Below are positions 6,714 through 15,423 of a DNA stretch of 48,437 bases, piece after piece (the stretch's first letter is position 1; each line of letters starts with the position of its first letter). The position numbers and the translations under genes were made by a program. Below the pieces are notes generated by a model. The model ran no database searches. It was given only the letters and a program-made list of their open reading frames with translations, and had not been told where the DNA came from. This DNA is from Sphaerobacteraceae bacterium (GTDB taxonomy: Bacteria > Chloroflexota > Chloroflexia > Thermomicrobiales > Thermomicrobiaceae), in assembly GCA_007695115.1 (NCBI GenBank), contig REEK01000088.1, positions 1 through 48,437 on the forward strand, written 5' to 3'.

Positions 6714-8945
6714 ATGACAATCGATGAAGTTCCTCGTTCAGTGCGGCTACTCGCCTCAGAGTCGAACGCAAGACTTACCCGTCGTGATGTACTGAAGCGA
6801 GGCGCTGCGCTCGGGCTTGCAGCCCCGGCAGTCTCGGCGCTACTTGCCGCCTGCGAGGGAGTCGGCGACGACGACGAAGAAGTCGCCGCAGAAGAAATCG
6901 ACGATGACGTCGAGGAAGATCTCGACGAGGCCGATGACACCGAAGAAGACGAAGAAGACGAAGAACCGTCCGATGATGATTCCGACCCGATGGATGTGGC
7001 TCCAGAAGACGTCGAGATTGGCTTGCACCTGATCGGAGAACTCGAAGGGCCTGAGGTCGTCGATGAGATGCCGGACTCATTCAGCGAGGCGCCGGAACTG
7101 GCTGAACTCGTCGAGGCAGGTGAACTTCCGCCGGTCGAGGAGCGCATTGGCTCCCAGCCGATGGTGATTCGTCCAGTCCATGAGATTGGTCAGTATGGAG
7201 GCACCTGGCGACGCGCGAAGCTTGGTCCCGGAGACACCCCACAGGGCAACCGGATCATAACCAGCAGCGGCAGGGTACTGTTCTGGGATTACACCGCCAC
7301 AGAAATGACTCCGTGCCTGGCTCGAGACTGGGAAATGTCAGATGATGGCCGCGAGTTCACGTTTCATCTTCGTGAAGGAATGCGCTGGTCAGACGGAGAG
7401 CCATTTACGTCGGCTGACTTCATGTTCTGGTTCGAGCACATTTACGGAAACGAAGAGTTCACTCCGGTCAAGAACCCGTCCACAGCCATCAACGGTGAAC
7501 AGGGGTACATGGAGACCGATGGAGACTACATAGTCCGCTGGGTCTTCCCGGAGCCATATCCAATGTTCGACTCCATGCTGGCCAGTTCATCGCCCATCGG
7601 CGGGCCGCTGCCCGCAATTTTCGCTCCGGCTCACTATCTCGAACAGTTCCACCCGGAATTCATCGGCGCTGATGAAGCCGATCAGATCGCGCAGGACGCA
7701 GAGTACGACAACTGGACGACCTACTTCGAATTCCTCAATAACTGGGCCCTGAATCCTGATCGTCCAGTCATCTTTGCATGGAAGACCGTCAACCCGATGA
7801 ACGAGCCGAACTGGATCATGGAGCGCAACCCGTACTTCTGGGCAGTCGACACCGAAGGCAATCAGCTTCCGTACATCGACTCCATCGTCATGCGCAACGC
7901 GGAAGATATTGAAGTCATAACGCTGCGAGCAATGGCGGGTGAGATCGACTTCCAGCAACGACACATCGATCTCGGCGCACTCCCGGTACTCCTGGAGAAC
8001 CAGGAAGGTGGCGATTACTCGATTCACCTCGATCCAGCACTGTGGGGCGCAGACGCCATGGTGATGTGCAACATGTCCTGGCGTGGCGAAGAAGAAGGAG
8101 ACGATGAGATCGTCGATCTCATCAACGAACCTGACTTCCGTCGTGCACTTTCACTGGGCATTGACCGAGATCAACTCAATGAAGCGCTCTGGCTTGGGCT
8201 GGGCACCCCCGGATCCTGTATCCCATCTCCAGAAAGTCCACAAAACCCGGGAGAAGACGAGTGGCGAACCCGATGGTCCACGCTCGATCCCGATCAGGCG
8301 AATGAGCTACTCGATGATCTGGGCCTGACCGAACGCGATGACGAGGGATACCGACTCCGCCGCGACAATGGCGAGCGATTGCGAATTCGCCTCTCGGCTT
8401 CCGGCGCCCGGCTGAACTGGCCAGCCGTCTGCGAGATGATCGTCTTTCAGCTTGCTGAAAACATCGGTATTCAGATCGATTTCCAGGAGCTCGAGGATAG
8501 CCTCTGGTGGGAGCGCAATCAGGCCAACGAGCTCCAGTTGTCGATGTGGTTCAACGACGGCTCCGAGAACATGGATATCTCGCCGAACATGATGCTGCCG
8601 GTCGCGCACGTCTGGTCCGGAGTAGGTCCGCAACATGCCACCTGGGCCATGACGGATGGAGAAAGCGGTATCGAACCGCCTGAGGGTATGAAGCGCGCAC
8701 AGGATATCTGGTTCTCTGCCGCTGGAATGGAGCTCGACGAGCGCAACGAAGCGATGCAGGAGATCTGGAAAATCATCGTTGACGAACAATGGGCAATTGG
8801 CACTGTGGGGCTATCGCCGATCGCAATTGGCGTGCGAATTGTCAACAACAACGTCGGCAACAACCCTTCCCGGCATATCAACGGGAAGCAAGTCGAGACA
8901 CCAAGCGTCTCGCACCCGGCGACCCTCTTCTTTCATCAGAACTAG
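6714..8945 (+). CDS. Family-5 ABC transporter solute-binding protein, Tat-lipoprotein, paralogue 1
   Basis: This 743-residue exported protein starts with a twin-arginine signal (LTRRDVLKRG, Arg23-Arg24), a hydrophobic stretch and a lipobox ending in LLAAC (Cys47). It should be a Tat-translocated lipoprotein on the outer face of the membrane. About sixty residues of mostly Asp/Glu follow before the binding domain, which opens with HEIGQYGGTWRR and has the SBP_bac_5 pattern (WxFxLREGMRWSDGEPFTSADF). Family members bind peptides, nickel, oligosaccharides or other solutes. Here it serves the DppBCDF-like genes downstream. ATG 6714, preceded by AGGA, is preferred over 6651. It is the most divergent of three tandem copies: for example it lacks the GGGHATRGR segment of copies 2 and 3. 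Confidence 0.9.
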   Translation: MTIDEVPRSVRLLASESNARLTRRDVLKRGAALGLAAPAVSALLAACEGVGDDDEEVAAEEIDDDVEEDLDEADDTEEDEEDEEPSDDDSDPMDVAPEDVEIGLHLIGELEGPEVVDEMPDSFSEAPELAELVEAGELPPVEERIGSQPMVIRPVHEIGQYGGTWRRAKLGPGDTPQGNRIITSSGRVLFWDYTATEMTPCLARDWEMSDDGREFTFHLREGMRWSDGEPFTSADFMFWFEHIYGNEEFTPVKNPSTAINGEQGYMETDGDYIVRWVFPEPYPMFDSMLASSSPIGGPLPAIFAPAHYLEQFHPEFIGADEADQIAQDAEYDNWTTYFEFLNNWALNPDRPVIFAWKTVNPMNEPNWIMERNPYFWAVDTEGNQLPYIDSIVMRNAEDIEVITLRAMAGEIDFQQRHIDLGALPVLLENQEGGDYSIHLDPALWGADAMVMCNMSWRGEEEGDDEIVDLINEPDFRRALSLGIDRDQLNEALWLGLGTPGSCIPSPESPQNPGEDEWRTRWSTLDPDQANELLDDLGLTERDDEGYRLRRDNGERLRIRLSASGARLNWPAVCEMIVFQLAENIGIQIDFQELEDSLWWERNQANELQLSMWFNDGSENMDISPNMMLPVAHVWSGVGPQHATWAMTDGESGIEPPEGMKRAQDIWFSAAGMELDERNEAMQEIWKIIVDEQWAIGTVGLSPIAIGVRIVNNNVGNNPSRHINGKQVETPSVSHPATLFFHQN

Positions 8946-8957
8946 GTGACGCCGGCA

Positions 8958-8991
8958 GAGTGGACGTGGCGGAGAACCCCCACGTCCACTC
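8958..8991. terminator. 12-bp perfect hairpin after solute-binding protein 1
   Basis: The arms GAGTGGACGTGG (8958-8969) and CCACGTCCACTC (8980-8991) flank a ten-base loop, thirteen bases past the stop. No T-run follows. It is probably the 3' end or a stabilising structure of the mRNA. Confidence 0.6.
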
Positions 8992-9199
8992 GTTCCATTA
9001 CAGTCTCGCAACCTAACAGCGCGCGCGACGTATCGTTCACGCAATATTTCTTGCTCATCTCTGCCGCACTGGGATACTCATCCGCTCCATAGAACTGAAA
9101 CTGCTGGAATGCGAAGAACACCTGCGCATCACACGTAATAGCTTGCCAATCCGAATCGCGAACGGTGCAGGTTTCTGCATGAATTGTCCCTGAAAGGGC

Positions 9200-9228
9200 T
9201 TGACAGAATCTCGGCAGCATATGATAGT
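9200..9228 (+). promoter_or_regulatory. Sigma70-like promoter for solute-binding protein 2
   Basis: A perfect TTGACA (9200-9205), a 17-base spacer and GATAGT (9223-9228, four of six). It lies upstream of the second binding-protein gene, giving that gene its own transcription start. Confidence 0.55.
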
Positions 9229-9372
9229 GTGCTAGATACAGTCGAGCCAAAATCAATATCGATAGCGCAATTGGAAATGCGCAACAACTGAAACTAAAAC
9301 GTACGCAGTTTACACATCTTACAACAAATCTTGCATATTTGCCTACTAACGCGCTTCGTATACATGTCTGAC

Positions 9373-9386
9373 GCACAACGTTGTGC
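9373..9386. promoter_or_regulatory. 14-bp perfect palindrome, candidate operator
   Basis: GCACAACGTTGTGC is fully self-complementary and lies in the leader of solute-binding protein 2. Size and symmetry fit a dimeric regulator site. No cognate regulator gene is seen in the window. Confidence 0.35.
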
Positions 9387-9397
9387 AGAAAGAAATC

Positions 9398-9411
9398 GAT
9401 CAAGGTTGATC
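9398..9411. promoter_or_regulatory. Second inverted repeat, candidate operator
   Basis: GATCAA-GG-TTGATC lies eleven bases after the GCACAAC palindrome, so the two symmetrical elements form a tight pair in the same leader. Confidence 0.3.
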
Positions 9412-9719
9412 TGGTCCTGGAGCCGCAATCACCCGCAAGCGCACATGATGATCGAGCCCTCGATTCGACGGTTCGGCTTTGTCATGCAAAGCAGTCTCAC
9501 CGCATTGCGTGCTGACACGATCAACCTGCACAGAACATAGCGGTTGAGGAGCCCGGGGCAACATCGAGAGGAGATTACCAGAGGAGGAGCTGATTCATTT
9601 CTGACTGTCGTTCGTAACGGATCCCGGCACCGGTCTGGAAAACGTGGCACTTCTGGAGAAACCGGTCTCAGGTTCTGATGCGAATCCTATTTGCCAGTTT
9701 CATGTTAGGGAATCACGAG

Positions 9720-11942
9720 ATGGGGATCAAAGATCTATCGGACATCACGCAGGTTATCGGTTCAGTAACCACCGCAAAGCTGACACGCCGGGACGTGATC
9801 AAGCGCGGGGCGGCGCTCGGACTGGCCGTACCAACTGTCTCTGCTTTGCTGGCAGCCTGCGAAGGAGTTGATGAGGCCGACGACGATGAAGTTGCAGCCG
9901 AAGAAACAGACGATACAGACGATGATGAAGAAGTTGACGAGCCGGATACTGACGATGCCGAAGATGCTGATGATGACCCGATGGACGTCGACGAAGACGA
10001 CGTCGAAATTGGATCCGATCTGATCGGCGAACTCGAAGGCCCGGTGCTGGTCGACGAAATGCCTGACTCCTTCAACGAAGCGCCAGATCTTGCCGAAATG
10101 GTCGAAGCAGGCGATCTGCCACCAGTTGAAGAACGCATCGGCAGCCACCCGGCCGTATTCCAGCCGGTTCATGAGATCGGTGAATATGGCGGAACCTGGC
10201 GTCGAGCCTTCACAGGCCCTGGCGACAACGAAAACGGCAACCGGATCATGTCCAGTGACAAACCGCTGTTCTGGGACTACACCGGTAGCGAGATTCAGCC
10301 ATCGCTGGCCAGAGACTGGGAAGTCACTGATGAAGGTCGCGTAACAACGCTCTACCTGCGGGAAGGCATGCACTGGTCAGACGGCCACCCGTTTACCTCC
10401 GCGGACTTCATGTGGTGGTTCGAGCACATGTACGAGAACGATGAGCTCACCCCAGTCAAGAACCCGGAAACCGCTATCAACGGCCAGCAGGGCACCATGG
10501 AAGCGGACGGTGACTACACCATCCACTTCATCTTCCCGGAGCCGTATCCTATGTTCCCGGACGTCCTGGCCGGATCAACCATGATCGGCGGCGGCCACGC
10601 TACTCGCGGTCGAACGCTCATGGGTGCCTATGCACCGGGACACTACCTGGAGCAGTTCCACCCGGAATTCATCGGTGACGATGAAGCCGAGCAGATGGCT
10701 CAGGACGCTGAGTACGACAACTGGGTCACCTACTTCCAGTTCCTCAATGACTGGAGCCTGAACCCGGATCTCCCGGTTGTGATGCCGTGGAAGACCGTCA
10801 ACCCGATCAACGAGCCTAACTGGGTTCTCGAGCGCAACCCGTACTACTGGGCCGTCGATACCGATGGCAACCAGCTTCCGTATATCGACACGATCATCAT
10901 GCGGAACGCTGAAGACCTCGAAGTCATCACGCTCCGAGCGATCGCTGGCGAGATCGACAAGCAGGGTCGTCACATGGACATCTCTGCACTGCCGGTCTTC
11001 CTCCAGAACCAGGAAGATGGCGACTACACCGTCCGGCTCGACCGTGGGCTGTACGGCAGTGACGCCAACATCAACATCAACATGTCTTACCGTGGTGATG
11101 ATGAAATCGCGGATCTGTTCAACACCAAGGACTTCCGGCATGCGCTGGCGCTCGCTGTCGAGCGAGACCAGCTCAATGAAGCACTCTGGCTCGGGCTGGG
11201 AACTCCTGGTTCTCCGGTTCCAGCCGATCACCTGCCACAGAACCCCGGTCCGGAATGGCGTGAAAAGTGGTCGGTCTTCGATGCGGATCAGGCAAACGAG
11301 TTGCTGGATGGCATCGGACTGGAGGAGCGCGACAACGAAGGCTACCGACTGCGGCGGGATAACGGAGAGCGTCTCCGTATCCAGATGGTAGCTGTCGGCG
11401 GTGCGTTCATCGACTGGCCGGCCGTTGGCGAGATGATCGCCTTCCAGGTCGGCGAGAACATCGGTGTTCAGCTCGACCTGCAGGAGCAGGAACGAAGTCT
11501 GTGGGATGAGCGTGTGACGGCCAACGAACACCAGATCTCAATCTGGATGAACGACGGCAGCGAGCATCTGTTCATCTATCCGCATCATGCTCTTCCAACC
11601 ACAACGCTGAACCCGCAAATGGGTCCCCACCATGCTCTGTGGTGGCAGACAGACGGCGCCGAAGGCGTCGAGCCGCCCGAAGAGATGAAGCGGGCGCAGG
11701 ATCTGTTCAGCTCGGCATTCTCAATTGAGGACGAGGCCGAACGAGATGCGATCGGCCAGGAGATCTGGGAAATCCTCGTCGAGGAGCAGTACAGCATCGG
11801 TACAGTTGGTCTCTCGCCAGCCGCAATGGGTGTTCGCATTGTGAAGAATCACATGGGCAACATTCCGGAGCAGCAGGCAAACGGACAGCACGTGCGCACG
11901 CCATGCACGTCACAACCACCGACGTTCTTTATTCGAAGCTAG
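9720..11942 (+). CDS. Family-5 ABC transporter solute-binding protein, Tat-lipoprotein, paralogue 2
   Basis: This 740-residue protein has the same architecture as its neighbours. A Tat motif LTRRDVIKRG (Arg23-Arg24) and lipobox LLAAC (Cys47) are followed by an Asp/Glu-rich linker of about fifty residues, then an SBP_bac_5 domain starting at HEIGEYGGTWRR. It is very close to paralogue 3, sharing GNRIMSSDKPLFWDYTGSE, and differs more from paralogue 1. It should be tethered to the outer membrane leaflet and hand solute to the permeases at 14437-16667. ATG 9720 is preferred over ATG 9678 because TTAGGGA lies eight bases upstream and the N-terminus then matches paralogue 1 in length. It has its own promoter and is followed by a hairpin, so it may be expressed independently. 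Confidence 0.9.
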   Translation: MGIKDLSDITQVIGSVTTAKLTRRDVIKRGAALGLAVPTVSALLAACEGVDEADDDEVAAEETDDTDDDEEVDEPDTDDAEDADDDPMDVDEDDVEIGSDLIGELEGPVLVDEMPDSFNEAPDLAEMVEAGDLPPVEERIGSHPAVFQPVHEIGEYGGTWRRAFTGPGDNENGNRIMSSDKPLFWDYTGSEIQPSLARDWEVTDEGRVTTLYLREGMHWSDGHPFTSADFMWWFEHMYENDELTPVKNPETAINGQQGTMEADGDYTIHFIFPEPYPMFPDVLAGSTMIGGGHATRGRTLMGAYAPGHYLEQFHPEFIGDDEAEQMAQDAEYDNWVTYFQFLNDWSLNPDLPVVMPWKTVNPINEPNWVLERNPYYWAVDTDGNQLPYIDTIIMRNAEDLEVITLRAIAGEIDKQGRHMDISALPVFLQNQEDGDYTVRLDRGLYGSDANININMSYRGDDEIADLFNTKDFRHALALAVERDQLNEALWLGLGTPGSPVPADHLPQNPGPEWREKWSVFDADQANELLDGIGLEERDNEGYRLRRDNGERLRIQMVAVGGAFIDWPAVGEMIAFQVGENIGVQLDLQEQERSLWDERVTANEHQISIWMNDGSEHLFIYPHHALPTTTLNPQMGPHHALWWQTDGAEGVEPPEEMKRAQDLFSSAFSIEDEAERDAIGQEIWEILVEEQYSIGTVGLSPAAMGVRIVKNHMGNIPEQQANGQHVRTPCTSQPPTFFIRS

Positions 11943-11957
11943 TGTCACGCACCGGCT

Positions 11958-11991
11958 CGATACAGGGCAACCAACTGGCTGCTCTGTATCG
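11958..11991. terminator. 15-bp imperfect hairpin after solute-binding protein 2
   Basis: Arms 11958-11972 and 11977-11991 pair at fourteen of fifteen positions, counting one G-U, around a four-base loop. No T-run follows. Confidence 0.55.
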
Positions 11992-12144
11992 GGTCATCTG
12001 GCAGCGACTGGAGAAGAGAGGAGGAGCACCGGCCGGGTCATAGTCGATCATTGGTCCTAGACGCAGCAGCAGACCTTGTGGAATCTGCACGCCGCGATGT
12101 AGCTAAATTGACATAATTTACTGCCATCAGAAAGAGTAGTTGCT

Positions 12145-14364
12145 GTGGCCGACATACAACTTCCGCAAATAACCCGGTCGAATCGTTTGACCCGACGAGA
12201 TGTGCTCAAGCGTGGTGCTGCACTGGGCCTCGCAATCCCGACGGTCTCAGCGCTGCTCGCGGCGTGCGAGGGGCCTGAAGACGCAGACGATGAAGACGTC
12301 GCCGCTGAAGAACCCGATACTGACGACGAGGTGGAAGAAGTCGAAGAAGTCGAAGAACCTGATGACGATGCCGACGAGGTCGAAGCCGATGATGATCCCA
12401 TGGACGTTGATGTCGAGGACGTCGACATTGGCTCTGATCTGATCGGCGAACTCGAAGGACCAGAAGTTGTCGACGAGATGCCGGACTCTTTCAATGAGTC
12501 ACCCGAGCTCGCAGAGATGGTCGAAGCCGGCGAACTTCCCCCTGTCGAAGAGCGCATTGGCTCACAGCCAATGGTAGTCAGACCCGTGCACGAAATAGGT
12601 GAGTACGGAGGTACCTGGCGCCGAGCCTTCACCGGCCCGGGAGACCATGAAAACGGCAACCGGATCATGTCCAGCGATAAGCCACTCTTCTGGGATTACA
12701 CCGGAAGTGAGGTCAAGCCATCACTAGCCCGTGAGTGGGAAGTGTCAGACGAAGGTCGAGTGACGACCCTTCATCTCCGTGAAGGCATGCACTGGTCAGA
12801 CGGCGAGCCGTTCACCTCGGCAGACTTCATGTGGTGGTTCGATCACATCTACGAAAACTCGGATCTGACCGCGACCAAGAATCCTGAGACCGCCATTAAT
12901 GGCCAGCAGGGTTACATCGAAGCAGATGGTGACTACACTGTCCGCTTTGTGTTCCCGGAGCCGTACCCGATGTTTGTGGACGTCCTTGCAGGTTCCACAC
13001 AAATCGGTGGTGGCCACGCGACCAGAGGCCGCGCAATGATGGGTGCGTATGCTCCCGGTCATTACCTCGAACAGTTTCACCCGGACTTTGTCGGAGAAGA
13101 CGAGGCACAGCAAATCGCTGAAGACGCTGGTTTCGACAACTGGGTGACCTACTTCGAGTTTCTCAATGACTGGTCGCTCAACGTTGATCTGCCAACCGTA
13201 ACCCCCTGGAAGACTGTCAGCCCGATCAACGAGCCCAACTGGGTACTCGAGCGTAATCCGTACTACTGGGCCGTCGACACCGAGGGCAATCAACTGCCGT
13301 ACATCGACACGATCATCATGCGGAACGCTGAAGACCTCGAAGTCGTCACGCTGCGAGCGATCGCCGGTGAGATCGACAAACAGGGTCGGCATATGGAACT
13401 GCCGGCACTTCCAGTGTTTCTCGAGAACCAGGAGGCCGGTGACTACACAGTTCGACTCGACCGCGGCCTCTATGGCGGTGATGCGAATTTCAGCTTCAAC
13501 ATGTCCTACCGCGGGGACGAAGGCCTTGCAGACCTGATGAACAATCGGGATTTCCGGCGCGCGATCTCACTGGGGATCCAGAGAGATCAGCTTAATGAGG
13601 CGCTATGGCTGGGGCTGGGGACACCCGGTTCACCGGTTCCAGCGGATCACATGCCGCAGAACCCCGGACCGGAGTGGCGAGACCGTTGGTCCACCTTTGA
13701 TCCCGATCAGGCGAACGAACTGCTGGACGGAATTGGCCTCGACGAACGTGATGCTGAGGGTTACCGACTTCGACCAGACAACGGAGAACGACTTCGGATC
13801 AGAGTAGCGGCAGTCGGAGGAGCCTTTATTGACTGGCCAGCGGTAAGCGAAATGGTTGCCTTCCAGGTCGGAGAAAATGTCGGCGTTCAACTCGACCTTC
13901 AGGAACTCGAACGCAGCCTTTTCTGGGAGCGAGTCGCTGGCAACGAACTGGAAATCGCTGTCTGGATGAACGACGGCTCCGAGCACCTGTTCATCTATCC
14001 GCAACACGCACTACCAGCAACGTTTATCAATGCTCCGATGGGGTCAGCTCACGCAATCTGGTGGCAGACTGACGGCGCCGAGGGTGTCGAGCCTCCGGAC
14101 GAAATGAAGCGTGCTCAAGATCTCTTCGCGTCTGCATTCGGAGTTGAATCAGATGAAGAACGCGATGAGATTGCCAAGGAGATCTGGGAGCTTCTCGTCG
14201 AAGAACAGTGGAGTGTCGGAACGGTCGGTCTGTCACCGGCCGCAATGGGACTCCGCATCGTAGGCAACCATATGGGCAACATCCCATCCCAGCAGGCAAA
14301 CGGTCAGCACGTTCGAACACCGTGTTCGTCGCACCCGCCGACGTTCTTCATTCGCAGCTCGTAG
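12145..14364 (+). CDS. Family-5 ABC transporter solute-binding protein, Tat-lipoprotein, paralogue 3
   Basis: This 739-residue protein has a Tat motif (Arg17-Arg18 of LTRRDVLKRG), lipobox cysteine Cys41 and an Asp/Glu/Val-rich linker. The SBP_bac_5 domain follows and is nearly collinear with paralogue 2. Long identical blocks such as NEPNWVLERNPYYWAVDT suggest a fairly recent duplication or gene conversion. It begins with GTG and only a weak AAAGAG ribosome site. A TTGACA at 12108 has no matching -10, so I could not assign a promoter; it may depend on read-through. It is the copy next to the permeases, separated by a strong hairpin at 14376-14409. The ligand is unknown. Catabolic neighbours suggest sugar acids or glycosides as readily as peptides. 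Confidence 0.9.
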   Translation: MADIQLPQITRSNRLTRRDVLKRGAALGLAIPTVSALLAACEGPEDADDEDVAAEEPDTDDEVEEVEEVEEPDDDADEVEADDDPMDVDVEDVDIGSDLIGELEGPEVVDEMPDSFNESPELAEMVEAGELPPVEERIGSQPMVVRPVHEIGEYGGTWRRAFTGPGDHENGNRIMSSDKPLFWDYTGSEVKPSLAREWEVSDEGRVTTLHLREGMHWSDGEPFTSADFMWWFDHIYENSDLTATKNPETAINGQQGYIEADGDYTVRFVFPEPYPMFVDVLAGSTQIGGGHATRGRAMMGAYAPGHYLEQFHPDFVGEDEAQQIAEDAGFDNWVTYFEFLNDWSLNVDLPTVTPWKTVSPINEPNWVLERNPYYWAVDTEGNQLPYIDTIIMRNAEDLEVVTLRAIAGEIDKQGRHMELPALPVFLENQEAGDYTVRLDRGLYGGDANFSFNMSYRGDEGLADLMNNRDFRRAISLGIQRDQLNEALWLGLGTPGSPVPADHMPQNPGPEWRDRWSTFDPDQANELLDGIGLDERDAEGYRLRPDNGERLRIRVAAVGGAFIDWPAVSEMVAFQVGENVGVQLDLQELERSLFWERVAGNELEIAVWMNDGSEHLFIYPQHALPATFINAPMGSAHAIWWQTDGAEGVEPPDEMKRAQDLFASAFGVESDEERDEIAKEIWELLVEEQWSVGTVGLSPAAMGLRIVGNHMGNIPSQQANGQHVRTPCSSHPPTFFIRSS

Positions 14365-14375
14365 GTGGGGTAGTT

Positions 14376-14409
14376 TCGCTCTGCCGGAATAGTCATTCCG
14401 GCAGAGCGA
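14376..14409. other. 15-bp perfect hairpin between binding protein 3 and permeases
   Basis: The arms TCGCTCTGCCGGAAT and its complement flank a four-base loop. No T-run follows and the next ribosome site begins 13 bases later. Its position recalls the intercistronic structures that keep binding-protein mRNA more abundant than permease mRNA in other import operons. That role is inference. Confidence 0.65.
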
Positions 14410-14436
14410 TGGTTTCAAAATGGAGGGGAGAAACGG

Positions 14437-15423
14437 GTGCTCGGATACATTATCCGACGAGCCTTATTCTCGCTCGTAACGATATTCCTGGTGTCAATCC
14501 TGTCGTTCGCGATTATCCAGTTGCCTCCGGGCGACTACGTCGATTCATACATCGCTCAGCTACAGGCATCAGGCACACCCGTGTCCACGTCGGAAGCCGA
14601 AAACCTTCGGGCGCGGTACGGACTCGATGAGCCATTCGCGGTCCAGTACGGACTCTGGATGAGGCAGGTGCTCAGGGGCAATCTCGGCACCTCGATGCAA
14701 TGGCAAAGACCAGTGAGGGAAGTCATCGGTGATCGACTGGCGCTCACGATGGTGGTGTCGGTGGCTGCCCTGGTATTTACCTGGATGATCGCCCTGCCAA
14801 TCGGCATCTTCTCAGCTGTTCGACAATATTCGGTCGCTGACTACATCGCAACCACGATCGGTTTCATGGGATTGGCGGTGCCGAACTTCCTGTTCGCACT
14901 TGTGGTGATGTATATAGGGTGGTCTGTATTTGGCCTCAATGTCGGCGGCTTATTCTCCGCAGAGTATGAGTTGCAGGGCTGGAGCTTCGGGAAATTCCTG
15001 AACCTGCTCAGTCACCTGCCGGTGCCAGCTATCGTTCTCGGAACAGCGGCAACTGCACAGGGAATCCGCGTGCTGCGGAACAACTTGCTGGACGAACTGC
15101 GGAAACCATATGTCGTCACCGCACGGGCCAAGGGCCTGTCCGAAACACGACTGATTCTGAAGTACCCGGTTCGCGTGGCGCTCAACCCGCTGGCAAGCAC
15201 GATCGGCTACATGCTCCCGTTTATCGTGTCGGGCAGCGTTATCGTGTCGATCGTCCTCAGTTTGCCCACAGTTGGTCCGGTACTTCTGACGTCACTCCAG
15301 TCTCAGGACATGTTCCTCGCTGGCGCAATCGTGCTGTTGCTCGGGGTCATGACGATCATCGGAACGTTCCTCTCTGACATGCTGCTCCTCTTGATCGACC
15401 CACGAATCCGGATGGAAGACTAA
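14437..15423 (+). CDS. ABC transporter permease, DppB/OppB type
   Basis: This 328-residue integral membrane protein opens with the DppB signature (MLGYIIRRALFSLVTIFLV, first membrane helix), a large external loop, then five more helices. The EAA-type cytoplasmic loop that contacts the ATPase is near LRKPYVVTARAKGLSE. It is one half of the transmembrane channel of a peptide-type importer. The start is GTG 14437 with a strong GGAGGGG site. Its TAA stop overlaps the ATG of the next permease by one base (TAATG), which indicates translational coupling. Length is typical. Confidence 0.93.
   Translation: MLGYIIRRALFSLVTIFLVSILSFAIIQLPPGDYVDSYIAQLQASGTPVSTSEAENLRARYGLDEPFAVQYGLWMRQVLRGNLGTSMQWQRPVREVIGDRLALTMVVSVAALVFTWMIALPIGIFSAVRQYSVADYIATTIGFMGLAVPNFLFALVVMYIGWSVFGLNVGGLFSAEYELQGWSFGKFLNLLSHLPVPAIVLGTAATAQGIRVLRNNLLDELRKPYVVTARAKGLSETRLILKYPVRVALNPLASTIGYMLPFIVSGSVIVSIVLSLPTVGPVLLTSLQSQDMFLAGAIVLLLGVMTIIGTFLSDMLLLLIDPRIRMED

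Larger units (their letters stand above)
8992..9719. other. Long intergenic region before solute-binding protein 2
   Basis: These 728 bases are visibly AT-richer than their surroundings in the middle (about 9240-9350). They carry a promoter at 9200-9228 and two palindromes at 9373-9386 and 9398-9411. The short reading frames inside show no recognisable protein and no good ribosome sites. The leader from the promoter to ATG 9720 would be about 485 bases. Confidence 0.5.

Noticed and set aside
6855-7000. Repetitive GAAGA/GACGA tract as a possible DNA repeat or CRISPR-like element
   Set aside because: It is the codon-level consequence of the Asp/Glu-rich linker. There are no spaced identical repeats.
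10575-11531. Minus-strand open frame of 318 codons inside binding protein 2
   Set aside because: Similar antisense frames occur in the same places in copies 1 and 3, as expected from codon bias, and the product is not protein-like.
12108-12144. TTGACA before binding protein 3
   Set aside because: No acceptable -10 hexamer exists at 15-19 bases, and the distance to the GTG start is too short for a usual promoter and leader.
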